DNA of 64,000 nucleotides from Burkholderia sp. WSM2232 (lineage in GTDB: Bacteria; Pseudomonadota; Gammaproteobacteria; Burkholderiales; Burkholderiaceae), in contig NZ_AWZV01000019.1 in assembly GCF_000472545.1 (NCBI RefSeq), positions 86,577 to 150,576 on the forward strand. Reading direction: 5' to 3'. The first letter of the stretch is position 1. Each line of letters starts with the position of its first letter. A model generated the notes under the pieces. The model did not search any database and was not told the origin of the DNA. It worked only from the letters and a program-made list of their open reading frames with translations. The position numbers and the translations under genes were made by a program. This document shows, one piece after another, positions 1-8,649 of the stretch.

Positions 1-493
1 ACGCCGGGTTGGTGAATGCCTGCAGGCTGCCGTCCGTGACGACCTGAGCGATGCCGCGCCCGGCGATGAACAGCACGAGCGTAGCGACAATAGGCTGCAC
101 GCGAAGGCGTGTGACCAGCAGACCATTGAATACGCCGCACAGCGCGGCCGCGATGATCGGCAGCGTGAAGGCGAGCGCGATGCCGGCCGGGCCGGCTATG
201 TTCATGAAGAGCATGGGCGCGAGCGCGCCGGCAATTGCCATTGACGCGCCCACCGACAGATCGATGCCGCCTGTCGCCACCACCAGCGTCATGCCGATGC
301 CCACGATGACGATCGTCACCACCTGCGTGAGATTGACGTTGAAGGTTTGCAGCGACACGAAGTGCTGCGTGAAAAGCAGATTGAACACAATCATCGCAAC
401 GAGCACGATGATTTCGCGCTGGATCGCGACGCTGCGTCTTTTCTTTATCGGCGCGTGAACGATGGGCGCCGCGCGCTGGGTGTCATCGATCAT
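1..493 (-). CDS. Sugar ABC transporter permease, YtfT/RbsC type (partial)
   Basis: Inner-membrane permease of a CUT2-type sugar importer. The ATG at 491-493 overlaps the stop of the upstream ATPase gene and the frame runs open to the window edge, so about 164 N-terminal residues are visible and the C-terminus is missing. The translation shows a short cytoplasmic start, several hydrophobic helices and the family motif VVATGGIDLSVGA, which is typical of RbsC, AraH and YtfT permeases. It is last of the visible genes in the order binding protein, ATPase, permease. A second permease (YjfF-like) could follow outside the window. The family is secure and the sugar is not known. Confidence 0.9.
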   Translation of the reverse strand, partial: MIDDTQRAAPIVHAPIKKRRSVAIQREIIVLVAMIVFNLLFTQHFVSLQTFNVNLTQVVTIVIVGIGMTLVVATGGIDLSVGASMAIAGALAPMLFMNIAGPAGIALAFTLPIIAAALCGVFNGLLVTRLRVQPIVATLVLFIAGRGIAQVVTDGSLQAFTNPA

Positions 494-2045
494 GTTTGGC
501 TTCCTCCACCGCTTCGGCGAGCGTCGACTGCCCGCGCGCGCCGTATGCGATTGCGTCCATGATCGAAGCTTCGTTCATCTGCGCGCCGTCTAGCTGTGCG
601 ACGGTTTGTCCATCGCGGATCACGACCGCACGGTCCGCCACCGCCGTCAGTTCTTCGAGCTCGGACGCCGACAGCAGCACCGCCAGCCCCGCGTCGCGCA
701 GTTCGCGCACGATCTTCGCGACGTCGGCCTTCGCGCCTACATCGATGCCGCGCGTCGGTTCATCGAGCAACAGCAGACGCGGATGCGTGGCGAGCCAGCG
801 CGCGAGCAGCACCTTTTGCTGATTGCCGCCCGAGAGTTCGCGGATCGGCTGATCGGCCGAGCGCAGCTTGATGCCGAGCGACTCGATGAAACCATCGACG
901 ATTTCTTTTTGCCGGGCGACATCCACCACCCCGCGTTTCGTGAGGGCGGGCAGGCAGACGAGCGTGAGGTTGTCGCGTACGGACAGTTCCGGCACGATGC
1001 CCTCGGCCTTGCGGTCTTCCGTCAGATACGCGATGCCGTGCGCGATCGCATCTTTCGGCGACTTCCATGCAACGGTCTTGCCGTTCATCGAAAGTGTGCC
1101 CTTGGCCGGACGGTCAGCGCCGAACAGCAGGCGCATGGTTTCCGTGCGGCCGGAGCCGAGCAGCCCCGCGAGGCCGACGGCTTCGCCCGCATGCACAGCG
1201 AGCGAAACGTCCGCGACTTTCGCGCCTGCCGAGAGTCCTTCTGCACTCAGAGCGAGGGCGCCGCGCTTCGCGAGGTTGGCTTCCTTTACCGCGCTGTCTT
1301 CGTGTACGACGGCGGCGAGCGTGCGGCCGAGCATGGTGGTGACGAGCTTGAGGTTGTCCATCTCCTGCATCGCACTTTCGGCGACGGTTTGCCCGTCGCG
1401 CATCACGGTGACGCGATCGCAGAGCGCATAGAGCTCGTCGAGCCGATGCGACACGAAAATCACCGCGCGTCCGTCGTCGCGCAGACGGCGCACCACGCTG
1501 AACAGCAACTCGACTTCGCGCTCGTCGAGCGACGACGTCGATTCATCCATGATGACCATCTTCGCATCCGCCGACACGGCGCGCGCCAGCGCCACCATCT
1601 GTTGAATCGCAGTGGAATACTCGCGCACGGGTTTCTTCACGTCGATTTTCAGGCCGAACGATTCGAGCAGTTCACCTGCGCGGCGCTGCACGGCCTTCCA
1701 GTCGATCAGCCCGAAACGGCGCGGCTCGCGCCCGAGAAATATGTTCTCCGCGACCGAGCGAAACGGCACCAGATTGATTTCCTGATAGATGGTGCTGATG
1801 CCTGCCTCGCGCGCTTCCTTCGGAGTGCGAAAATCGACCTCGCGTCCGTCAAAGCGGATAGTGCCGGCGCTCTTTCGGTATGCGCCGGTGAAAATCTTGA
1901 TGAGCGTCGATTTGCCGGCGCCGTTCTGACCAATCAGCGCGTGTACCTCGCCGGCCTGAACCGTCAGCCGTGCGCGCTTTAACGCGGCGACACCGCCGAA
2001 GGAGATGTCGATGTCCTGCATATCGAGCAAGGGAGCCTGAGCCAT
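483..2045 (-). CDS. Sugar ABC transporter ATP-binding protein (YtfR/RbsA/AraG type)
   Basis: Double-domain ATPase that drives a CUT2 sugar importer, 520 aa from the ATG at 2043-2045; a longer frame reading back to 2195 would run into the binding-protein gene and is unlikely. The first domain has a good Walker A (GQNGAGKST) and signature region. The second has the degenerate P-loop usual in this family (GLLGSGRTE) and a perfect signature LSGGNQQK followed by LLLLDEPTRGID. It lies 80 bp downstream of the periplasmic binding protein gene and overlaps the permease start. The best overall match by gene order is the ytfQRT galactofuranose system, but specificity cannot be read from the ATPase. Confidence 0.93.
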   Translation of the reverse strand: MAQAPLLDMQDIDISFGGVAALKRARLTVQAGEVHALIGQNGAGKSTLIKIFTGAYRKSAGTIRFDGREVDFRTPKEAREAGISTIYQEINLVPFRSVAENIFLGREPRRFGLIDWKAVQRRAGELLESFGLKIDVKKPVREYSTAIQQMVALARAVSADAKMVIMDESTSSLDEREVELLFSVVRRLRDDGRAVIFVSHRLDELYALCDRVTVMRDGQTVAESAMQEMDNLKLVTTMLGRTLAAVVHEDSAVKEANLAKRGALALSAEGLSAGAKVADVSLAVHAGEAVGLAGLLGSGRTETMRLLFGADRPAKGTLSMNGKTVAWKSPKDAIAHGIAYLTEDRKAEGIVPELSVRDNLTLVCLPALTKRGVVDVARQKEIVDGFIESLGIKLRSADQPIRELSGGNQQKVLLARWLATHPRLLLLDEPTRGIDVGAKADVAKIVRELRDAGLAVLLSASELEELTAVADRAVVIRDGQTVAQLDGAQMNEASIMDAIAYGARGQSTLAEAVEEAKHDR

Positions 2046-2125
2046 CGTGTGTCGTCCATCGTCGAAAGAACCGGAATGACAAGCGGGCGCTTTGAGCAAA
2101 GCGCCCGCAAAGGCACGCCTTTCGT

Positions 2126-3136
2126 TCAATAACCGTACTGCATGCTCGCGTCTACGTTGCTCTTGTCGTAGAAGCGGTCGGACACCTTGACCCACGGCGG
2201 AATGGTTTCGCCTTTTGCGTACTTCTGCGCGACGTCGCAGGCAAGCGGGCCGAAGAACGGGCTCGATTGCACGCTTGCGCCGAGTTCGCCCGCCTTGATG
2301 GCTTCAAGGCCGCCCTTGGTGCCGTCGATGGTCACGATCTGAATGTCCTTGCCCGGCTGCTTGCCCGCGGCCTTGATCGCCGCAATCGCGCCGAGCGCCA
2401 TTTCGTCGTTGTGCGCATAGACGGCGGTCGCGTCGGGATGCGCCTGCAACAGCGTTTCCATCACCTGACGGCCCTTGTCGCGCGCGAAATCGCCGCTTTG
2501 CGAGGCAACGATCTTCATGCCCGGGTTCTTCGCAATGACCTCGTCGAAGCCTTTCTTGCGATCATTCGCTGCGGACGCACCTGTCGAGCCTTCGAGTTCG
2601 ATAATGCTTGCCTTGCCGTTGGTCGCCTTCACGAGCCAGTTCGCAGCGCGCTGCCCCTGGTCGATGAAGTCCGAGCCGATGAAGGTGATGTAGTCCTTGC
2701 CCGCTTTGGCCATCGACTGGTCGACGTTGCGGTCGACGAGAATTACGGGAATGCCGGCCTTTTTCGCCTGCATGATGACGGGAACGAGCGGCTTTTCTTC
2801 GCGCGGCGGGAACACCAGCAGATCGACGTGCTGCGCAATCATGCTTTGAATGTCCGCGACCTGCTTGGCAGCGGAACTGTTGGCATCGGTCATGACCATC
2901 TGCCAGCCGCATTTCGACGCGATCTCCTTGAAACTGCGGGTTTCGGCGAGCCGCCAGGGGTTGTTGCTTTCCGTTTGCGCAAAGCCGACCTTCAGCGGCT
3001 TCTTGTTCGGGATCTTGGGCAGGGCGTCGTCGGCGGCATGCGCGATGCCGAGGCCGGCGGAAAGGGTGAGCGCAGCGAGTGCGAGAAACGATGCAGCAAT
3101 CGGGCGCAGGCCCGCTTTCTTCTTGAGCGACAGCAT
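2126..3136 (-). CDS. Periplasmic sugar-binding protein (YtfQ-like)
   Basis: Substrate-binding component of the ABC importer, 336 aa. It begins with a basic n-region and hydrophobic core ending in AHAADDA (signal peptide of about 34 residues). Mature-protein stretches such as KVGFAQTESNNPWR, DRNVDQ, GSTGASAANDRKKGFDE, SQSGDFARDKG and YAHNDEMALGAI match the YtfQ group of periplasmic binding protein family 4 as I remember it. A GGAGGA ribosome site lies 6-7 bases before the ATG at 3136. It is the first gene of the transporter operon, and an operator-like sequence at 3233-3253 sits about 100 bp upstream. Galactofuranose or another pentose/hexose is plausible; the ligand is inference. Confidence 0.9.
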   Translation of the reverse strand: MLSLKKKAGLRPIAASFLALAALTLSAGLGIAHAADDALPKIPNKKPLKVGFAQTESNNPWRLAETRSFKEIASKCGWQMVMTDANSSAAKQVADIQSMIAQHVDLLVFPPREEKPLVPVIMQAKKAGIPVILVDRNVDQSMAKAGKDYITFIGSDFIDQGQRAANWLVKATNGKASIIELEGSTGASAANDRKKGFDEVIAKNPGMKIVASQSGDFARDKGRQVMETLLQAHPDATAVYAHNDEMALGAIAAIKAAGKQPGKDIQIVTIDGTKGGLEAIKAGELGASVQSSPFFGPLACDVAQKYAKGETIPPWVKVSDRFYDKSNVDASMQYGY

Positions 3137-3230
3137 GTCTTCCTCCGATAAGGATGGTTTGCCTGTTTCTTGTCAATGCCGATGCTTGTAATGCCCGGTC
3201 TTCTGCCTGCTGCGAGAGTTCTATTACCTG

Positions 3231-4328
3231 CTAGTCGTTAATATTATTAGTTGCGAGCTGCTTCGTTTCGGCGATGACCCTGACTGAGCCGCGCTCGATC
3301 AACGGCCCGTCGAGCTTGACCGTCCGGCGCCGCACCGGTGCGCCCGCCGCGCGGTTGTGTTCCTCCTGCAACAGCGTTTCGACAGCCCACTTGCCCAGTT
3401 CGTAGTTCGGCAGCACAACGGTGGACAGCGGCGGATGCGTGTGCCGCGCGATTTCCTGATCGTCGTAGCCGAGTACGGAGACGTCGCCTGGTACGCGCAG
3501 CCCGAGTTGCTTGAGCGCTTCTATTGCGCCGAGTGCCATCAGATCGTTAGCGCAGAAAATGGCCGTTGGAGGATTCGGCTCACGCATCAGCGAAAGCGTT
3601 TCTTCGAAACCCGTTGCCGGGCCCCAGTCCCCTTCGCGCACGAGTTCCGGCGCAAACGGCAAGTCAGCCGTTGCCAGTGCCGTGCGATAACCCTTCAGAC
3701 GATCGCGCGCCGCATCCTGCCACGGCTCACCGTTGATATAGCCGATCCGCCGATGTCCCGCCGCGAGCAGATAGTCCGTGGCCGTGTGGCCGCCCGCTAC
3801 TTCCGCGGGCACGACCGACGACAGGTTGGCCTCGCTGCAATAGCAGTTAAGCAGCACGGTCGGCACGCGCGCGAGCGCTGCGGGCAAGGTCACGCGCCGC
3901 GTGAACACGGTTGCATAGATCACGCCGAGCACGTTCGGATTGCCGAGCGTTGCATCCAGCACGCGCGCCTCGATCTCCGCGTTGCCGTGCGTCGAATACA
4001 CGGCGAGCATGCGGCCGTTCGCGAATGCGGCGTCGCGCGCGCCGTCGATGCTGACAACGGGATGCGGGCTCGTCGAAATTTCGTCGGCCAGATAAACGAT
4101 CAGATTACGTTCGCCTTGCGCCGTGTTGAACGATGGCAGCGCGCTCGCCTCGCGCGGCGTCATCCGGTAGCCGAGTTCTTGCGCCGCGCGCAGCACCTTG
4201 TCGCGCGTTGCGTCGGAAAACTTTGCGCCGCTCGCGTTGTTGAGCACGAGCGAAACCGTCGATTGCGAGACTCCGGTGAGCTTCGCGATGTCGGTCATGG
4301 TGGGGCGGCGTTGGGTTGTCTTCTTCAT
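3231..4328 (-). CDS. LacI-family transcriptional regulator
   Basis: DNA-binding regulator of 365 aa. The start MKKTTQRRPTMTDIAKLTGV is chosen because the LacI helix-turn-helix (MTDIAKLTGVSQSTVSLVLNN) must be close to the N-terminus; an upstream extension to 4361 is unlikely. The rest is a periplasmic-binding-protein-like effector domain, with family motifs such as AIFCANDLMALGAIEALKQLG and SVLGYDD near residues 265-300. It sits between the sugar transporter operon and a divergent PhyH-family oxygenase gene. Its own stop codon is embedded in one of three near-identical operator-like sequences, so it very likely controls both neighbours and itself. The effector is probably the transported sugar. 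Confidence 0.9.
   Translation of the reverse strand: MKKTTQRRPTMTDIAKLTGVSQSTVSLVLNNASGAKFSDATRDKVLRAAQELGYRMTPREASALPSFNTAQGERNLIVYLADEISTSPHPVVSIDGARDAAFANGRMLAVYSTHGNAEIEARVLDATLGNPNVLGVIYATVFTRRVTLPAALARVPTVLLNCYCSEANLSSVVPAEVAGGHTATDYLLAAGHRRIGYINGEPWQDAARDRLKGYRTALATADLPFAPELVREGDWGPATGFEETLSLMREPNPPTAIFCANDLMALGAIEALKQLGLRVPGDVSVLGYDDQEIARHTHPPLSTVVLPNYELGKWAVETLLQEEHNRAAGAPVRRRTVKLDGPLIERGSVRVIAETKQLATNNIND
3233..3253 (-). promoter_or_regulatory. LacI-type operator candidate, copy 1
   Basis: On the minus strand this reads ACTAATAATATTAACGACT and spans the last codons and stop of the LacI gene, about 100 bp upstream of the binding-protein start. It matches the copy at 4423-4441 at 18 of 19 positions, and a third, shorter copy lies at 4360-4375. 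Placement upstream of both target genes and the regulator suggests a regulator-binding site. Confidence 0.5.
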
Positions 4329-4359
4329 GGGCTGGCGGCAGGAGTGCAGCAAACTTACC

Positions 4360-4375
4360 ACTAATATTGACGATC
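4360..4375 (+). promoter_or_regulatory. LacI-type operator candidate, copy 2
   Basis: ACTAATATTGACGATC lies 32 bp upstream of the LacI gene start in the divergent intergenic region. It shares the core AATATTGACGA with the copies at 4423-4441 and 3233-3253, lacking three bases (AAT) of the longer form. Confidence 0.45.
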
Positions 4376-4422
4376 AACAACGCGCGCTGGCCCTAATGAG
4401 ATCGGGGTTTCCACCAACTATT

Positions 4423-4441
4423 ACTAATAATATTGACGACT
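4423..4441 (+). promoter_or_regulatory. LacI-type operator candidate, copy 3
   Basis: ACTAATAATATTGACGACT lies 50 bp upstream of the PhyH-family gene and 63 bp from copy 2 (start to start). Two sites in one divergent spacer plus one before the transporter operon is the layout expected for a local LacI-type regulon. Confidence 0.5.
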
Positions 4442-4490
4442 CGATTGCGCCCGTGCGATTCTTTTTGCCATTCATACGGAGGAGACACGC

Positions 4491-5279
4491 ATGGCCCGTT
4501 ACGACGAAAGCACGAGAGACGCACTCGCGGATGCGTTCAACCGCGACGGCTTTGTGCTGTTGCGCGAGCACTTTCCGCGTTCGACGATAGCGGCCTGGCG
4601 CGACGCATTTGCGCCGTTGCTCGAGCCTCATATGCAGGCTGATGCGAACGGCAATCGCGGCCCTGGGCGCTATTACGTGACGCTGCCGTTCGAGGGCCTG
4701 TTTGCAGATCCGGCCATCTTCTGCGATGAAGACATTGTCGGCATCGTGGAGCGCGTGGCGGGCCCCGATCCGGTAATGTGCCAACTCGCGACCGACACGC
4801 CGGTGCTCGGCTCGACATTCCAGGACTGGCATCGCGATACGCCGCCGCTTTTCGACGACGCGCCCGAAACGCCGTCTTTCCAACTCGCGGTGAACTTCCC
4901 GCTCGTCGACGTGGACGAGCGCAATGGCCCGCTCGAGACGACGCGCGGGACCCATCGAATTTCGCGGGACGAAGCGCTGGAAGGACTGGAGGCGAAGCGG
5001 TTCGACGCCGAGCGCGTGACCATGCAGGTCGGCGACGTGATGATCCGCGACGTACGCGGACTGCATCGCGGCACGCCGAATCTCACCGGCGATCCGCGTC
5101 CGATGGTTGTTATCGGCTATAGCCGCGCGTGGTATTTCCGGCCGGAAGTGCATATCGACGTGCCGCGCAACGTGCTTGCCGAACTTCCTGCGCGGGCGCG
5201 CCGTCTGTTGCGGTTTAATCCGGTGGTCGAACAAACCGCACGAACGTTCGACGAGAGCTATCGCCAATTCGCGTATTGA
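4491..5279 (+). CDS. Phytanoyl-CoA dioxygenase (PhyH) family protein
   Basis: Probable cytoplasmic Fe(II)/2-oxoglutarate oxygenase of 262 aa. The facial iron triad is visible: His114 and Asp116 in WHRDTPP, and a distal His192 in RGLHRGTPN, followed by an arginine in GDPRPM that would bind 2-oxoglutarate. The ATG at 4491 follows a strong GGAGGAG-like site. It is divergent from the LacI gene and preceded by two operator-like repeats, so it is probably induced with the sugar transporter. Its substrate may be a sugar or sugar derivative imported by that system, but members of this family act on very diverse molecules. Confidence 0.85.
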   Translation: MARYDESTRDALADAFNRDGFVLLREHFPRSTIAAWRDAFAPLLEPHMQADANGNRGPGRYYVTLPFEGLFADPAIFCDEDIVGIVERVAGPDPVMCQLATDTPVLGSTFQDWHRDTPPLFDDAPETPSFQLAVNFPLVDVDERNGPLETTRGTHRISRDEALEGLEAKRFDAERVTMQVGDVMIRDVRGLHRGTPNLTGDPRPMVVIGYSRAWYFRPEVHIDVPRNVLAELPARARRLLRFNPVVEQTARTFDESYRQFAY

Positions 5280-5700
5280 GCGTCGAGCGCTGTTTTCTTC
5301 AGGCGCACGCGCACGCGCGGGCGCTGGTTCTATTGTGTGGCCGCGCGCGGCGTGTGCTGCTCGTGGCTTCCAGCTATTGATTCAAGCGGTCCGCGCCGGA
5401 TCAGCCTGCGTGAGGTGGGCGCCCCACGGTCGACAAGCGACTGACCGCAAGCTTGTCGCGCCTGCATTGTCTCTTCTGCCTCTGTTCTCCCTCTCATCTT
5501 TCCCACGCTCGCCCATTGTTGCCATCCGGACAACATGATGTGGGCGTTCGCGATGCTACTCGCGTTCGCGCCCGCTAACTACAATCCGTCACACGCTGGA
5601 TCCACATGCGAACACAAGCAAACCGCGCGAAACACGTGTCGTGCTGATGAACTGCGCGCGCAGTGCGGCTTACTCCACCTGATCAATAGGACTATTGAAT
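5280..5700. other. Intergenic region, no gene supported
   Basis: About 420 bp between the PhyH-family gene and the MBL-fold gene. The open frames here have no recognisable motifs, and composition is ordinary with a C/T-rich patch near 5470-5510. An AGGA at 5688-5691 is the ribosome site of the next gene. Confidence 0.6.
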
Positions 5701-6633
5701 ATGAGCAAAACAATCCGCAATGTGCAGCCGGTTACTGCCAACCTCGGAAAGGAAGGTTCCGGCGAACTCGTGTCTTCCCGCTACGCGGTGCAGGTAGGCA
5801 ACGTCGAGGTCGTGCTGATCAGCGACGGCGTTCTGCCGCTGCCGACTTCCACCATGTCCACTAACGTGAGCGAAGTGGAGCGCAACGAATGGTTCGATGG
5901 TCGCTTTCTGCAACGCGACATGTTCGACTGGGCGTTGAACATTGCGCTAGTGCGCAGCGGCGAGCACCTGATTCTGGTCGACTCCGGCGTAGGCGATGGT
6001 TTCGAATACTTCACGCGTGCCGGGCAGTCGGTGAGGCGGCTGGAGTCGGCCGGCATCGACCTCGCTGCGATCACGGACATCGTGATTACGCATATGCACA
6101 TGGATCATGTCGGGGGGCTGAACGTCGACGGCGTCAAGGCCAGATTGCGGCCAGACGTGCGCATTCACGTGTCGGCGGCGGAACTGGAGTTCTGGAAGAA
6201 TCCCGACTTCAGCAAGACGGTAATGCCAGAAGCGGTTCCTCCAGCGCTCTGTAAGGCAGCTGCGAAGTTTGCAAAACTCTACAGCGAAAATATCAGGCTA
6301 TTCGACCAGACGGTGGAAGTCGCCGCGGGCGTGACGGCACGCGTGACGGGCGGCCATACGCCGGGACACACCGTCGTGGACGTTGCCTCGAACGGCGAGA
6401 AGCTCACGTTCGTGGGCGACGCGATCTTCGAGGTGAACTTCGACAATCCAGACTGGCAGAATGGCTTTGAGCACGATCCAGAAAAGGCGAAGAACGTGCG
6501 TCTGGCGCTGCTTGACGAGGCCGCTGAAACCGGCGCTCTGCTGGCGGCAGCGCATGTAGCGTTCCCTTCTATCGGCCATGTTGCGAAAAGCGGCAACGGC
6601 TTCCGCTTCGTGCCGGTTCTGTGGGACTACTGA
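5701..6633 (+). CDS. MBL-fold metallo-hydrolase
   Basis: Metallo-beta-lactamase-fold hydrolase of 310 aa. The ATG at 5701 is preferred over an in-frame TTG at 5695 because AGGA at 5688-5691 is correctly spaced for it. The zinc motif HMHMDH is at residues 131-136, a GGHTPGHT segment at 217-224 holds the next metal histidine, FVGDAIF supplies the bridging Asp near 240, and AAAHVAFPS near 281-289 the last His. This arrangement is that of lactonase or hydrolase members of the family. It has no signal peptide. It stands 616 bp before the MFS gene, so a role in the hydroquinone locus is only a guess. It could equally be a lactone or ester hydrolase. Confidence 0.85.
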   Translation: MSKTIRNVQPVTANLGKEGSGELVSSRYAVQVGNVEVVLISDGVLPLPTSTMSTNVSEVERNEWFDGRFLQRDMFDWALNIALVRSGEHLILVDSGVGDGFEYFTRAGQSVRRLESAGIDLAAITDIVITHMHMDHVGGLNVDGVKARLRPDVRIHVSAAELEFWKNPDFSKTVMPEAVPPALCKAAAKFAKLYSENIRLFDQTVEVAAGVTARVTGGHTPGHTVVDVASNGEKLTFVGDAIFEVNFDNPDWQNGFEHDPEKAKNVRLALLDEAAETGALLAAAHVAFPSIGHVAKSGNGFRFVPVLWDY

Positions 6634-7249
6634 TTGTTGAGGAGGCTTTATTTCGTTGTTTCCCGCAGCAGCGGCCGCATACCCGCCGCGCTTCTTCCGA
6701 GGGCCGGCGCATCGAAAGATAGGTTTTTCAACGCTGGTGTCGACGAGTATTCTGGCTGATTAAGGAGCAGCGCAAACGTCCCCGCGTTTGCGGCATTGCG
6801 TTGGAACAGGAGAAGGCGAGTGGCTTTCGCGGGGTCGCTCGCCTGCTTTCCGCTGTATAGACACAAATTCCGGCCTGCCACTTCCACCGTGCCGCGCTAT
6901 CAGCTTCGGGAACCCGTGGTCGCAATGTCTACGAGGGATTCCCCTGGTCGGCTGCTATATGCGGCCCGTTCCGCCTGCCGTCGGCCGCCCGCACGCTTCT
7001 CCCGCCGCGTTTCCCACCCGGCTCTCCCCATTATTCGTATTTCGCAAATAGCGCGTTCGCTGGTTGTTCCATACCGCGGACGTGCGCCTTCACCCTATCG
7101 TAAGGGCGTTGGCCGTTTGCATTCGAATCGTGTTGTGCAAAACGGACGACGAATCTACGCGAGTCGCCTCGCGCACAAAAGCAACGGAGTCGGTACATGG
7201 GCTTGCGCTGATTGCGCCCGCACGGCAACCGGCTTTCATGGAGACAGAA
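6634..7249. other. Long intergenic region, no gene supported
   Basis: 616 bp before the MFS gene. Short frames on both strands exist, for example minus 6648-6887, but none has a convincing ribosome site or motif. Its length suggests regulatory DNA for the MFS gene or decayed sequence; I cannot assign sites. Confidence 0.5.
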
Positions 7250-8503
7250 ATGAAAGTAAATGAGTGGGATACCTCCTACGAATGGAAAGCGGTCACGCTG
7301 TTGGCATTGGGCTTCGGACTGGTAGGACTGGACCGCTGGCTCATTGCGCCGCTGTTCCCTTCAATGATGAAGGACCTTAACCTGACCGCGCAGGACGTAG
7401 GCAATTGCATCGGAGTGCTTGGCCTATCGTGGGGCGTATTTGCGGCCTTGATGGGCGGTATCTCCGACAGAATTGGTCGCCGCAAGGTTCTCATTCCCGC
7501 AATCATTGCCTTTTCGCTGCTTTCAGGCTTCTCCGGTCTCGCCGGTGGGCTCGTCAGCCTCATCGCCATCCGCAGCCTGATGGGGGTCGCGGAGGGCTCG
7601 TTCTGTCCGACCAGCTTTGCGGCGACCGCTGACGCATCGCTTCCGCGCCGTCGTGGTTTGAATCTGGGCCTGCAGCAAAGTGGCTTCGCGCTGTTCGGGT
7701 TAGCGCTGTCGCCTATCATCGCCACGCAGTTGCTGAGTGTCGTCACGTGGCGCTGGGTGTTCGCCCTTGTTGCAATTCCTGGTCTGATTCTCGGTGCGGT
7801 AATGTTCTTTGTCATCCGTGAACCGAAGGTCGTCAAGCAAGTCGCTTCGGAGCATGCACCCGCATCGCTCGGCCATGTTCTCAAGAGCAGGAACATTCTG
7901 GTCGCGATGCTCGCCTTGTGCTGCGCCATGACCGGCGTGTTTGTGCTCGGCGCGCTGCTGCCGCTGTATCTCACCGGCTACCTGTCGCTGGACACACAGA
8001 AAATGGGTCTGGTTGTCTCGGCTATCGGTTTTGGTGGTTTTCTGGGGCAATTCGGCTTGCCGGGCCTTTCGGATCTCGTGGGGCGCCGCCTCGCGAGCAT
8101 CGTGGGCTTCGCGGGAACTGCGGTGATGCTGTATGTCTTTCGCGGTCTCGGTGCTCAACCGCTTGCGCTGTTCGCTGTTCTGTTTGTCGCCTCGTTCTTC
8201 ACGCTCGGCCTTGTTTCGCTGCTCTCCGGACCCGTGGCGACTGAGGCAGCACCCGCCGGACTCATCTCCACGTCCATTGGCGCCGTGGTCGGCGTGGGTG
8301 AGATCTTCGGCGGCGGTATTGCGCCGGCCATGGGCGGCTACGTCGCTACGCACTTTGGCATTCAGAACATCCTCTGGCTGCCGATGTGCGCCGTCGTTCT
8401 CGGCGTTTTGGTCAGCTTGCTTCTGAAGGAGACGGCGCCGGCAGTTATGCAGCGCCGTACTGTCCTGCAACCGGAGCTTGCCGCGGGCGAGCGGCCGCAG
8501 TAG
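7250..8503 (+). CDS. MFS transporter, aromatic acid/sugar-phosphate-like symporter
   Basis: Twelve-helix major facilitator of 417 aa. The start MKVNEWDTSYEWK at 7250 is chosen because GGAGA at 7240-7244 precedes it, the same GGAGACA-type site used by several genes downstream. The loop 2-3 signature GGISDRIGRRKVLIP and a second-half counterpart GLSDLVGRRLAS are clear. The fold resembles aromatic acid:proton symporters and anion:cation symporters. Position just upstream of the LysR gene and the hydroquinone operon suggests that it imports the aromatic growth substrate. Substrate is inference. Confidence 0.85.
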   Translation: MKVNEWDTSYEWKAVTLLALGFGLVGLDRWLIAPLFPSMMKDLNLTAQDVGNCIGVLGLSWGVFAALMGGISDRIGRRKVLIPAIIAFSLLSGFSGLAGGLVSLIAIRSLMGVAEGSFCPTSFAATADASLPRRRGLNLGLQQSGFALFGLALSPIIATQLLSVVTWRWVFALVAIPGLILGAVMFFVIREPKVVKQVASEHAPASLGHVLKSRNILVAMLALCCAMTGVFVLGALLPLYLTGYLSLDTQKMGLVVSAIGFGGFLGQFGLPGLSDLVGRRLASIVGFAGTAVMLYVFRGLGAQPLALFAVLFVASFFTLGLVSLLSGPVATEAAPAGLISTSIGAVVGVGEIFGGGIAPAMGGYVATHFGIQNILWLPMCAVVLGVLVSLLLKETAPAVMQRRTVLQPELAAGERPQ

Positions 8504-8649
8504 TTCAGACGTGAGCTGCCTCTCTTGCGCTGTCACGCGCCATCTATGCGAGATTGACACCGATCCAGCGACAGTGTGACAACTCCTGCGTGACGTAGCG
8601 AGTAGTCTGGTCCATTTAAACTGGCATTTTGCACAGGGGACAGCGCCGC

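Noticed and set aside
606..1982. Long open frame (458 aa) opposite the sugar ATPase gene
   Set aside because: It is antisense to a clear ABC ATPase, has no motif, and is explained by high GC at third positions.
6648..6887. 79-aa minus frame in the 616-bp spacer before the MFS gene
   Set aside because: It looks protein-like in places but has no clear ribosome site and no family that I recognise.
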